From positions 1 through 7,281 of the forward strand of contig CAJMRU010000045.1 of the NCBI GenBank assembly GCA_905215845.1: 7,281 nucleotides of DNA, written 5' to 3'. This document shows positions 1 through 6,421 of the stretch, piece after piece. Each line of letters begins with the position of its first letter. Position 1 is the first letter of the stretch. The notes beneath the pieces are model-generated. The model was not told the DNA's origin. It saw nothing but the letters and a program-made list of their open reading frames with translations, and did no database searches. The position numbers and the translations under genes are program-made. The DNA is from an uncultured bacterium. Its GTDB lineage: Bacteria; Bacillota; Clostridia; TANB77; CAG-508.

Positions 1-135
1 ATTTGTAAAAATATAAAAAAATATAGTAAAAAGAAATAAAATAAAAGGATTCTTTTAAGATTGCTTTTTTTATATATGCAAAAATATAATGAGGTATAAT
101 AAATTGTTAAAAGATAAATAAAATATATTTACTAG

Positions 136-309
136 CCATGTGGAAGTTTGTGCGTTGCTAGAGTTAAAGAATTGCCAATAGTACTTGAATTTACTAGCTT
201 TCAAGATACAATAATGTTTCATAAAAGAGGAAGATTTGGATTAGAAAAAGTACAAAATTTTGAAATTAATGTTAAGGTTGTTTTAGATATGGAGTGTGGA
301 GACATATAA
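136..309 (+). pseudogene. C-terminal remnant of an unidentified gene
   Basis: This frame stays open from just after a TAG at 133-135 to a TAA at 307-309. It encodes a protein-like stretch that includes ELPIVLEFTSF, HKRGRFGLEKV and a C-terminus ending ECGDI. Codon use (aaa, gaa, ata, tta) matches the real genes downstream. No ATG with a ribosome binding site exists: the only in-frame candidate near the left end is a TTG at 148-150, with a GGAAG placed too close to it. An overlapping +1 frame (122-181) reads TSHVEVCALLELK before its own stop, so a frameshifted, decayed gene is likely. I do not recognise the family. A very short functional peptide is the alternative. Confidence 0.35.
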
Positions 310-325
310 AATGAAATTTGAAAAT

Positions 326-334
326 TGATATAAT
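326..334 (+). promoter_or_regulatory. Possible extended -10 element
   Basis: TGATATAAT is a perfect extended -10 (TGn followed by TATAAT). No convincing -35 box sits 16-18 nt upstream. If it is active, transcription would begin near 341 and end at the terminator at 455-487, giving an RNA of about 145 nt with no convincing reading frame. A perfect TATAAT also arises easily by chance in DNA this AT-rich, so the call is tentative. Confidence 0.25.
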
Positions 335-454
335 AGTTGCTGTGAGCGAATTATAGAGATTATATATCTATGGTCAGTACACCATGGTATATGGTTGTAT
401 GTTGATGAACATATGAATTTATTAAAATAAGATTTTAAAGTTAAAGAGAATCCT

Positions 455-487
455 AAGTAAAGTGCCTTTAAAGGTGCTTTACTTTTT
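455..487 (+). terminator. Rho-independent terminator
   Basis: An 11-bp stem pairs AGTAAAGTGCC (456-466) with GGTGCTTTACT (473-483), with two G-U wobbles, across the 6-nt loop TTTAAA. A further A-T pair closes the base. A run of five T (483-487) follows directly. It ends whatever is transcribed from the left and insulates the promoter at 531-559 from upstream readthrough. Confidence 0.85.
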
Positions 488-530
488 GCCCGAAAATCCA
501 ATATATTTAGTGTGAATTTTAGCGAATTTG

Positions 531-559
531 TTGAGAAAAAGGTAAATCTGTGATATAGT
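531..559 (+). promoter_or_regulatory. Sigma-A-type promoter for the NUDIX-led operon
   Basis: A -35 box TTGAGA (531-536) lies 17 nt from a -10 box TATAGT (554-559). The -10 is preceded by an extended TGA (551-553). The start of transcription would fall near 565-568, about 20 nt before the ATG at 588, and the ribosome binding site AGGAG is at 574-578. It lies just downstream of a terminator and ahead of a run of closely spaced same-strand genes, so it is the obvious main promoter of the operon. No operator-like inverted repeat is seen around it. Confidence 0.75.
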
Positions 560-587
560 GTAGGCAGAAAGTTAGGAGTGTAAAAAT

Positions 588-1127
588 ATGGAATTAATAT
601 GTAAGATAACAGACGAAGATATTGGAGAAAAAATTATCGATATGGAAAATCCTAAATTAAGATTAGGAGCAAGAGGGATTGTTATAAGAGAAGATGGGAA
701 AATCGCTATATTCAACAAAAGTAATAAAAATGAGTATAAATTACCTGGTGGAGGATTAGAAGGAGAAGAAAAGCCAGAGGAAGCATTTAAAAGAGAAGTG
801 TTAGAAGAAACTGGTTGTGAAATAGAAATAATAAAAACTTTAGGAACAACAGAGGAATACAAGTCTCTAAATAATTTTAAACAGATTTCTTATGTGTTTG
901 TAGGTAAAGTTCTAAAAGATACTAAGCAATTAAATGTTACAGAGAAAGAAAAAGATGAAGGAGCTAAATTATTGTGGGAAAATCCTGAAAAGGCACTAGA
1001 ACTTATAATGGAATGTTTTGATAAATTAGTTGCGTCAAAATATGCATCTATTTATAGTACAAAATTTGTTGTACTAAGAGATAGAAGAATTCTTGAATAT
1101 TATTTAAGTATTTCAAAAGAAATATAG
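588..1127 (+). CDS. NUDIX hydrolase (first of three)
   Basis: This 179-residue protein is predicted to hydrolyse a nucleoside diphosphate linked to another moiety (NUDIX superfamily); the substrate cannot be read from sequence. The complete NUDIX box GX5EX7REUXEEXGU spans residues 55-77: Gly55, Glu61, Arg69-Glu70, Glu73-Glu74, Gly76. It follows the typical strand and turn KLPGGG. About 50 residues precede the box in the usual beta-sheet arrangement. A C-terminal part rich in charged residues (about 120-179) goes beyond the minimal ~130-residue fold and may shape substrate choice. The start is ATG 588 with AGGAG at 574-578, 9 nt away. It is the first gene after the promoter at 531-559, and the next gene starts 16 nt after its stop. 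No signal peptide or membrane segment is seen, so it should be cytoplasmic. Confidence 0.92.
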   Translation: MELICKITDEDIGEKIIDMENPKLRLGARGIVIREDGKIAIFNKSNKNEYKLPGGGLEGEEKPEEAFKREVLEETGCEIEIIKTLGTTEEYKSLNNFKQISYVFVGKVLKDTKQLNVTEKEKDEGAKLLWENPEKALELIMECFDKLVASKYASIYSTKFVVLRDRRILEYYLSISKEI

Positions 1128-1143
1128 TTGGAGGAGAGAGATT

Positions 1144-1578
1144 ATGAAAGTAATAGTAGGTGGAATTATAGAGAAAAACGGAAAATATTTATTAGTACAA
1201 GAAGCCAAGAAGAAATGCTATAAAAAATGGAATTTTCCGGCAGGACATTTAGATTTTAATGAAAGTTTAGAACAAGGTGCAATTAGAGAAATTAAAGAAG
1301 AAACAGGATGCGATGTAGAATTAAATGGTGTTTGCTACATTGCTAACAGAATTCTAGAAGATGATTTATTTGTAATGATAGTTTTTAATGCTAAATTAAT
1401 TAAAGAAAATATTGAATATGATAAAGAGGAAATCCTAGATGTAAAATGGTTTGATTATGACGAAATAGTGAATAAAATGGATGATAAACTAAGAGGAAGT
1501 TATGTTAAAAAAGCAGTTTATAATCAAAACAACAACATAATTGCACCAATTGAAATTGTAAACATTTTAAATGATTAA
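1144..1578 (+). CDS. NUDIX hydrolase, MutT/NudJ-like (second of three)
   Basis: At 144 residues this is a minimal-size NUDIX protein. The box is intact at residues 34-56: Gly34, Glu40, Arg48-Glu49, Glu52-Glu53, Gly55. The segment before it, WNFPAGHLDFNES, resembles NudJ-type phosphatases, which in Enterobacteria act on thiamine-pyrophosphate precursors and nucleoside tri- or diphosphates. That resemblance is suggestive only; an 8-oxo-dGTP-type MutT activity is equally possible. Outside the box it shares little with the NUDIX gene upstream, so the two are different subfamilies rather than a recent tandem duplication. The ribosome binding site GGAGGAG (1130-1136) is near-consensus, 7 nt before ATG 1144. 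The next gene starts 14 nt after its stop. Confidence 0.92.
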   Translation: MKVIVGGIIEKNGKYLLVQEAKKKCYKKWNFPAGHLDFNESLEQGAIREIKEETGCDVELNGVCYIANRILEDDLFVMIVFNAKLIKENIEYDKEEILDVKWFDYDEIVNKMDDKLRGSYVKKAVYNQNNNIIAPIEIVNILND

Positions 1579-1592
1579 AAGGTAGGAAGAAT

Positions 1593-2399
1593 ATGGAAAA
1601 GATTATAGTTCTAGGAACTGGTAGTGGAATAACAATAAATTGTTATAGCTTAAGTGCATTGCTTGAAAATAACGAAGGAGATTATTTATTAATTGATACT
1701 GGAAGTGGTAATCAAATATTAAATCATCTAAAAATGAAAAATATTGATATAAATAGAATACACGATATTTTTATATCTCATAAACATATAGATCATTTAT
1801 GGGGAATTATTCCACTTTTAAGATATATTATGCAACAATATAGCAAACACAATTATAGTGGCATTTTGAATATATATTGTGCAGAAGAAATAAAAGAAAT
1901 AGTTGATATGTTTATTAGAGAAACATTCCATAAAGCCCACGAAGATTTATATAAAGAAATAGTGAAATATCATTTTTGCGAAGACGGTAAGAAATTTAAT
2001 ATTATAGGTTATGAAGTAGAGGCAATTGATACAGAATCTATTGAATGTACACAATATGGATTTAAAACAACTCTGAATTCTGGAAAAACATTAGCATTTC
2101 TAGGAGATGTTCCTTGTAGTAAAAATGTATATTCAAGAATTAAAAATCTAGATTGGGTATTGCATGAGGCGATGTGTTTGGAGGAACAAAAGGATAAAGT
2201 AAAGCCACATGAAAAGAATCATTCTACAGTAAAAGATGTTGCTAGTACAATAAACAAATTGAATATAAAGAATTTATTATTATGGCATTGTATAGATAAT
2301 GATATAGAAAATCGAAAAGAATTATTTACTAAAGAAGCAAAAGAATATTTTCAAGGAAATATATATGTACCAGATGATTTAGATGAAATAGAATTATAG
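1593..2399 (+). CDS. Metallo-beta-lactamase-fold hydrolase, RNase Z-like
   Basis: This 268-residue protein has the MBL fold and the order of motifs found in RNase Z-like phosphodiesterases. An N-terminal GTGSG is at residues 8-12, then the metal motif HKHIDH at 63-68, FLGD with Asp172, HEA at 191-193, HST at 210-212, and LWH with His232. The region just before the YGF at 155-157, where RNase Z usually supplies another metal-binding His, shows Asp and Glu instead (IDTESIECTQ). The C-terminus NIYVPDDLDEIEL is typical of a group of uncharacterised Firmicute MBL proteins rather than of housekeeping RNase Z. Substrate is unknown; a nucleotide or phosphodiester is a reasonable guess. The start is ATG 1593 with AGGAAG at 1584-1589. 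It sits between two NUDIX genes in the operon. Confidence 0.88.
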   Translation: MEKIIVLGTGSGITINCYSLSALLENNEGDYLLIDTGSGNQILNHLKMKNIDINRIHDIFISHKHIDHLWGIIPLLRYIMQQYSKHNYSGILNIYCAEEIKEIVDMFIRETFHKAHEDLYKEIVKYHFCEDGKKFNIIGYEVEAIDTESIECTQYGFKTTLNSGKTLAFLGDVPCSKNVYSRIKNLDWVLHEAMCLEEQKDKVKPHEKNHSTVKDVASTINKLNIKNLLLWHCIDNDIENRKELFTKEAKEYFQGNIYVPDDLDEIEL

Positions 2400-2415
2400 A
2401 AAGGAAATAAAAGAT

Positions 2416-2934
2416 ATGGAATACTGGGAAGTATTAGATGGAGAAGGAAAAACAACAGGAGAGATAATGGAGAAATATGATAAAAAAGTTTTTGAAAGAG
2501 GTTTTTATCATTTAGGTGCAGATGTATGGATAATAAATAGTGATAATAAGATACTGATTCAAAAAAGATCACCACTAAAAAGATTGGAACCTAATGTATG
2601 GGCTATGACAGGTGGGTCTGTTATATTAGGAGAAAATTCATTAGATACTATCGTTAGAGAAGCAAAAGAAGAGCTAAATATTGATATTTATAAAGCTAAT
2701 TTAAAATTGATTACAAAGTTTAGAACAGGAAATGTCTGGATTGATACATATATTTTAAAATGTGATTATGATATTTCTAAAATGAAATTTCAAGAAGATG
2801 AGGTATCTGATGCCAAATGGGCAACATGGAAAGAAATTGATGATTTAGTAAATAATGGACAGTTTATTAAACATAGATGGGAATTTGTAAATAAATTTCT
2901 TAAAGAAGAAATAGAGAAAAATGAGCAAGAATAA
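2416..2934 (+). CDS. NUDIX hydrolase, IPP-isomerase-like subgroup (third)
   Basis: The N-terminus (EYWEVLDGEGKTTGEI) and the HVWIIN-like strand followed by ILIQKRS match the NUDIX subgroup named after isopentenyl-diphosphate isomerase, though most members are uncharacterised hydrolases. The box runs from Gly67 through Glu73, Arg81-Glu82 and Glu85-Glu86. The late glycine of the consensus is Asn88, while the glutamates that bind metal are kept, so activity is still likely. The protein has 172 residues, normal for the subgroup. The start is ATG 2416 with AAGGAA at 2401-2406, 16 nt after the MBL gene. It is distinct from the two other NUDIX proteins in the operon, which points to a different substrate. 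Confidence 0.92.
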   Translation: MEYWEVLDGEGKTTGEIMEKYDKKVFERGFYHLGADVWIINSDNKILIQKRSPLKRLEPNVWAMTGGSVILGENSLDTIVREAKEELNIDIYKANLKLITKFRTGNVWIDTYILKCDYDISKMKFQEDEVSDAKWATWKEIDDLVNNGQFIKHRWEFVNKFLKEEIEKNEQE

Positions 2935-2982
2935 AAATTGAAAATTTCAGATTTAAAAATAATTAAAAAAGGGAGAATTAAA

Positions 2983-3342
2983 TTGAATAGTCAATTAGAT
3001 TTATGGAATAAGTTAAATGAAGGGAACACATTGCAAGAAGTACAACAATATATAAAAGATGTAATAGAAATAAGAGGTTTTTCAAATTAAGAAATAGAAA
3101 AAACAATGTTATTACTATTAGAAGAAGTTGGAGAATTAGCAAAATCTATAAGGAAAAATGCTACGGATATGGGAATTGATAAAAATAAAGTTAATCATTA
3201 TGATACAATAGAAAGTGAAGTAGCAGATGTTTTTATTGTGTTATGTAGTGTATGTAATAAACTAGATATTGACTTATATAAAGCTTTAAAAGAAAAAGAG
3301 CAAGAAAATATAAATAGGATTTGGAAAAAAGAAAATAACTAG
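2983..3342 (+). pseudogene. MazG-like pyrophosphohydrolase interrupted by an in-frame TAA
   Basis: A TTG start (2983) with GGGAG at 2971-2975, 7 nt away, opens a frame that reads 35 residues, meets TAA at 3088-3090, then continues in the same frame to TAG 3340-3342. Read through, it gives a 119-residue all-alpha MazG-like protein, the expected length. The N-terminal helix ends in RGFS; the metal motif E48-x-x-E51 (in LLEEVGELAKSIRK) and a second motif E79-x-x-D82 (EVADVF) both lie after the stop. MazG-type enzymes cleave nucleoside triphosphates to monophosphates. The stop codon differs by one base from CAA (Gln) or GAA (Glu), so a recent nonsense mutation fits. A 78-residue product from ATG 3106 is possible, but no Shine-Dalgarno precedes that ATG. 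A sequencing error or recoding cannot be excluded. Confidence 0.8.
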
Positions 3343-3358
3343 AAAGGCTAGGTAATAT

Positions 3359-4174
3359 ATGATATACCTAAAAACATTTAAATTAAGTGATAGCAGAATA
3401 ACAAATAACAATATATATCCATTTAATGTATTACAAAATAAAGAGCCAGATATATTTATATTTGACAATATAACCGTATTATATGGAAATAACGGTTCTG
3501 GAAAATCGACCATATTAAATATCATTGCTCATAAATTAAATTTAAAAGGAAAAGAACGAAGTAATCCAAAAGTTGTTGGAACATTAGATTATTTTGAGGA
3601 TTATGCATCAAAATGTGAATATGAATTAGGAGAAAATGAGAATGGTAGAAAATTAAGTAGAATACCAGAAAATAGCAGATATATAAAAAGCGAAGAAATC
3701 TTATATGAAATAAGGAAAATTCAACAAGATGCAGTTTTGCAAGAAAGTATAGAAAGTAATTTGGCAAGAGAAAGAGGATTGCAAAATGCAAAAGAATTTT
3801 TGCAAACAAAAGAAGGTGGGAAACAATTTGCAAGATTTGAATTTTCACAAGATAAATATTCTAATGGAGAAACAACAATGCAAATTTTAGAAGATAATAT
3901 CGAGCCAGATAATTTGTATTTGCTAGATGAGCCAGAGGTTTCATTATCTCCACAAAATCAAGTACAACTTGCAGAAGAAATAAATAAAATGGCAAGATAC
4001 TTAGGTATTCAATTTATAATTGCAACTCATTCGCCTTTTATGTTAGGAATTTTAAATGCTAAAATATATAATTTAGATACAAAAGATTATAAAATCCAAA
4101 AATGGAGTGAACTTGAAAATGTAAGATACTTCTATGATTTTTTTAAAAGTAGAAAGAATGAATTTGAAAAATAG
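3359..4174 (+). CDS. Stand-alone ABC-type AAA ATPase
   Basis: This 271-residue soluble ATPase has Walker A GNNGSGKST (residues 43-51), an ABC-signature-like YSNGE (167-171), Walker B LYLLDEPEVSLSP with Asp190-Glu191, and an H-loop ATHSP with His224. The layout is that of the non-transport ABC ATPases often labelled 'AAA family ATPase' (AAA_21/AAA_15-like), related in core to OLD and RecF-type proteins. It lacks a TOPRIM nuclease, a long coiled coil or a membrane part; the insertion at about 65-165 is short and charged. Relatives are found both as solitary genes and in antiphage pairs; neither immediate neighbour here is an obvious nuclease partner. The start is ATG 3359, 16 nt after the MazG-like frame, with AAAGG (3343-3347) and AGG (3350-3352) upstream. 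Confidence 0.88.
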   Translation: MIYLKTFKLSDSRITNNNIYPFNVLQNKEPDIFIFDNITVLYGNNGSGKSTILNIIAHKLNLKGKERSNPKVVGTLDYFEDYASKCEYELGENENGRKLSRIPENSRYIKSEEILYEIRKIQQDAVLQESIESNLARERGLQNAKEFLQTKEGGKQFARFEFSQDKYSNGETTMQILEDNIEPDNLYLLDEPEVSLSPQNQVQLAEEINKMARYLGIQFIIATHSPFMLGILNAKIYNLDTKDYKIQKWSELENVRYFYDFFKSRKNEFEK

Positions 4175-4203
4175 AATTAATGAATTAAATAGGAGCGAAA
4201 TTT

Positions 4204-5013
4204 ATGATAAAAGCGATATTTGTAGATATTGATGGGACATTAAGAGATAGTAATAGAAATTTGTCAGTAAAAACAATAGAAACAATGAAAAGGATAAGTG
4301 AAAAAGGAATATTAGTTATATTATGTTCTGGAAGACCAAGAAAATATACAGAACAAATAAGTAGAGAATGTTTTGCAAGTAAATATATTATTACATCAAG
4401 TGGTGGAAATATATATGATTATAAGCAAGACAAAATTTTATATGTTAATGAAATGAATAAGGAAGCTATAATAAAATTATATGAAATTGCTAATCCAGAA
4501 GATGTAAGATTTATTATGAATGTTGGAAAAGGAAGAGTTGTAAATAAAGTAAAACATCCAGATCAAGAAAAGAAATTAGAAGAAGATATAAGAGAATTTG
4601 TATATAAAAATGATGTTGTTCAATGTACTATTGCAGATAGTAATTTTGATAAAATAAAAAATTTAATACCTAAAATTGAGAAAGTAGAAAATATAGAAAT
4701 AAAGAATAGGCATAAAAGTTTATTAGATGCGAAATTTAAAGATGATAAAACTATATTTTGCGATGTTGCAAATATAAATTCTAATAAAGGAAATGCAGTA
4801 AAAAAATTATTAGAAATTTTAAATATAAAAAAAGAAGAAACTATTGCAATTGGTGACGACATAAATGATTTATCAATGTTTGAACAAGTAGGATATAAAG
4901 TGGCTGTTGATAATGCAATTGATATTGTTAAAGAAAATGCTGATGAAATTACATTATCAAATGATGAAGATGGTGTTGCAATATTTTTAAATAAATTACT
5001 AAAAAATTATTGA
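4204..5013 (+). CDS. HAD-superfamily phosphatase, Cof type (IIB cap)
   Basis: This 269-residue protein has all four HAD motifs. Motif I is VDIDGT, with nucleophile Asp8 and acid/base Asp10. Motif II is LCSGR with Ser42, motif III is Lys195 in SNKGNAVKK, and motif IV is GDDINDLSMF with Asp218, Asp219 and Asp222. The cap between motifs II and III (about 85-180) has the size and position of the C2B cap of Cof/YbjI/SupH-type enzymes, which dephosphorylate sugar phosphates, flavin or pyridoxal phosphates, or nucleotides; the substrate is not predictable. The start is ATG 4204 with AGGAG at 4191-4195, spacing 8 nt. Its TGA is followed 18 nt later by the next start. Length is normal and no catalytic residue is missing. 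Confidence 0.93.
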   Translation: MIKAIFVDIDGTLRDSNRNLSVKTIETMKRISEKGILVILCSGRPRKYTEQISRECFASKYIITSSGGNIYDYKQDKILYVNEMNKEAIIKLYEIANPEDVRFIMNVGKGRVVNKVKHPDQEKKLEEDIREFVYKNDVVQCTIADSNFDKIKNLIPKIEKVENIEIKNRHKSLLDAKFKDDKTIFCDVANINSNKGNAVKKLLEILNIKKEETIAIGDDINDLSMFEQVGYKVAVDNAIDIVKENADEITLSNDEDGVAIFLNKLLKNY

Positions 5014-5031
5014 GTGAAAGGAACAGATTAT

Positions 5032-5376
5032 ATGAATGTAGAATTTGTGAATGATTGGTTAAATAAACTAAAAGAATATTGGTTTAACAAAGATACAGAG
5101 AGAGCAGTTGCTTTATTCAATAAAACCACTTTTTATCAAGAAACACCATTTATGAAACCTTATACAACTATTGAAGAAATTAATAAGGAATGGCAACATA
5201 TAAAGAACGAAAATATAGAAAAGATAGAAATTAAATTATTAGCAATAGATGGTTATACAGTTATTGCAGAATGGATATTAAAACAAAACGGTGATGAGTT
5301 TGATGGTATATATGAAATAAAATTTAATGCAAATTTAGAATGCGTTTATTTTAAAAGTTGGGAGATGATTAAATAA
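5032..5376 (+). CDS. NTF2/SnoaL-like small protein
   Basis: This 114-residue protein looks like a cone-shaped NTF2/SnoaL-type fold: an N-terminal helix (WLNKLKEYWFNKD) followed by AVALFNKTTFYQETPF, then strands ending in IAEWILK, GIYEIKFNANLEC and FKSWEM. Members of this fold bind small hydrophobic ligands, act as isomerases or dehydratases, or have no enzymatic role; no catalytic residue can be assigned here. I chose ATG 5032 because AAAGGA (5017-5022) lies 9 nt upstream. The in-frame GTG at 5014 directly follows the HAD stop, contains this site within its coding sequence and has no good site of its own. The stop is one base from the next ATG, which indicates translational coupling with the HD-domain gene. 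Confidence 0.8.
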   Translation: MNVEFVNDWLNKLKEYWFNKDTERAVALFNKTTFYQETPFMKPYTTIEEINKEWQHIKNENIEKIEIKLLAIDGYTVIAEWILKQNGDEFDGIYEIKFNANLECVYFKSWEMIK

Positions 5377-5377
5377 A

Positions 5378-6007
5378 ATGAATATTATAGAAATTTATAA
5401 AAAAAATCATTTACCAGAAAATTTACAAATGCACATGTTAAGAGTAGCAGCATGTAGTAATTTAATAATAGATAATTGGACTGGAGTAGAAATAGATAAC
5501 AAAGCAATTATTAGAGTATGTTTATTACATGACATGGGTAATATAGTCAAAATACCAGAAGATTTTTCAAAAGATCAAGAATTTTTAAAGACAAGGAAAA
5601 AATATTTTGATAAGTATGGAACTAATGACCATGAAATCAATTTAGAAATTGGAAAACAAGAAGGATTAACTGAACAGGAATTAACCATATTAGATGGAAA
5701 AAGGTCAAGAAAAAATGAAGAAACATTGAAATCAAATTCTTATGAAAGAAAAATTTGTGCTTATTGTGACCAAAGAGTTGCACCAGATGGAGTGGTAAGT
5801 ATAAAGGAAAGATTGGAAGATGCAAAAGTAAGATATAAAAATAAACCATTGTCAGTATGGTCAAACGAAGAAAAAGCAAATCATTTAATTGAATGTTCTT
5901 TAGGTATAGAAAAACAAATTATGAAATATTGTAAATTGAAACCTGAAGACATAAATGATTTTAGCATTAAAGAATATATAGAACAGTTAAAAGCATATGA
6001 CATTTGA
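5378..6007 (+). CDS. HD-domain phosphohydrolase
   Basis: This 209-residue protein carries the full metal-dependent HD set: His19 (HMLRVA), His51-Asp52 (LLHDMGN), the later Asp84-His85 (TNDHEINL) and Asp131 in AYCDQRVAPDGVV. Such proteins hydrolyse phosphomonoesters or phosphodiesters of nucleotides; relatives include YfbR-type 5'-nucleotidases and uncharacterised single-HD proteins. The substrate is unknown. The start is ATG 5378, one base after the stop of the NTF2-like gene. The nearest Shine-Dalgarno, GGGAG (5360-5364), lies inside the upstream gene 13 nt away, a long spacing, so translation probably depends on coupling. No membrane segment or sensory domain is present. Its placement after the HAD phosphatase adds another phosphohydrolase to the operon. 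Confidence 0.9.
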   Translation: MNIIEIYKKNHLPENLQMHMLRVAACSNLIIDNWTGVEIDNKAIIRVCLLHDMGNIVKIPEDFSKDQEFLKTRKKYFDKYGTNDHEINLEIGKQEGLTEQELTILDGKRSRKNEETLKSNSYERKICAYCDQRVAPDGVVSIKERLEDAKVRYKNKPLSVWSNEEKANHLIECSLGIEKQIMKYCKLKPEDINDFSIKEYIEQLKAYDI

Positions 6008-6037
6008 AAATAAATTAATTTGAGGAGGCAAAATCCT

Positions 6038-6388
6038 ATGAAAATAGTACAAAGTGATAGAGCAAAAATAGTAGTAAACAGTGATACAAGTAAGTTATTA
6101 GAATATTCTATTGAACTAAATGATAAAGATGTAGATTTTTGTATAAATACAATTAGTGGTAGATATCCAGAAAAAGGATATTGTACCAATGAAAAATGTA
6201 AAGAGATATGCTATGTATTAGAGGGAAATGGAACAATCAATAAAAAAGAAGAAATAATACAGTTTAATCAAGGAGATGTTATATTAATTGATAAAGAAGA
6301 GATTTACTATTGGAATGGGAATTGTAAAATAATAATGATTTGTACTCCAGCTTGGTATAAAGAACAATGTAAATTGTTAGAAAATTAG
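6038..6388 (+). CDS. Cupin-fold protein lacking the usual metal-binding histidines
   Basis: This 116-residue single-domain cupin shows the characteristic CYVLEGNGTI (58-67) and FNQGDVILID (76-85), which correspond to the end of cupin motif 1 and the start of motif 2. The His-x-His of motif 1 is replaced in YCTNEKCKEIC, where Cys49, Cys54 and Cys58 stand instead, and the motif 2 His is replaced by Tyr (EEIYYWNG). It may therefore bind a ligand without the classic metal site, or use cysteines. Function is unknown. ATG 6038 is chosen because AGGAGG (6023-6028) lies 9 nt upstream; the in-frame TTG at 6020 overlaps that site. It is the last gene before an 80-nt gap and probably ends the operon, though no hairpin terminator follows. 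Confidence 0.85.
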   Translation: MKIVQSDRAKIVVNSDTSKLLEYSIELNDKDVDFCINTISGRYPEKGYCTNEKCKEICYVLEGNGTINKKEEIIQFNQGDVILIDKEEIYYWNGNCKIIMICTPAWYKEQCKLLEN

Positions 6389-6421
6389 ATAAAAAATAAT
6401 GAACCAATACAACACAAATAT

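Noticed and set aside
42..71. Hairpin TAAAAG-GATT-CTTTTA with a T-run nearby
   Set aside because: The stem is six pairs with a single G-C, and on the + strand the T-run starts 7 nt after it. On the minus strand the tail is T-rich but interrupted. It is too weak for this base composition.
283..501. Minus-strand reading frame of 72 codons
   Set aside because: It spans the terminator hairpin, has no ribosome binding site, and its translation shows no recognisable domain. The other minus-strand frames (572-862, 2351-2575, 3286-3525, 3522-3848, 4620-4862, 5637-5879, 5881-6189, 6279-6470) lie largely across well-supported + strand genes and are Phe/Leu/Ile-rich shadows of their A-rich codons.
5014..5031. 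GTG start for the NTF2-like gene
   Set aside because: It directly abuts the HAD stop, has no Shine-Dalgarno of its own, and its first codons contain the AAAGGA site that serves ATG 5032.
6020..6037. TTG start for the cupin gene
   Set aside because: The TTG overlaps the AGGAGG ribosome binding site that is correctly spaced for ATG 6038.
6023..6037. AGGA/TCCT pairing around the cupin ribosome binding site as a regulatory hairpin
   Set aside because: Only four base pairs close a 7-nt loop; it is unlikely to hide the site in a stable way.
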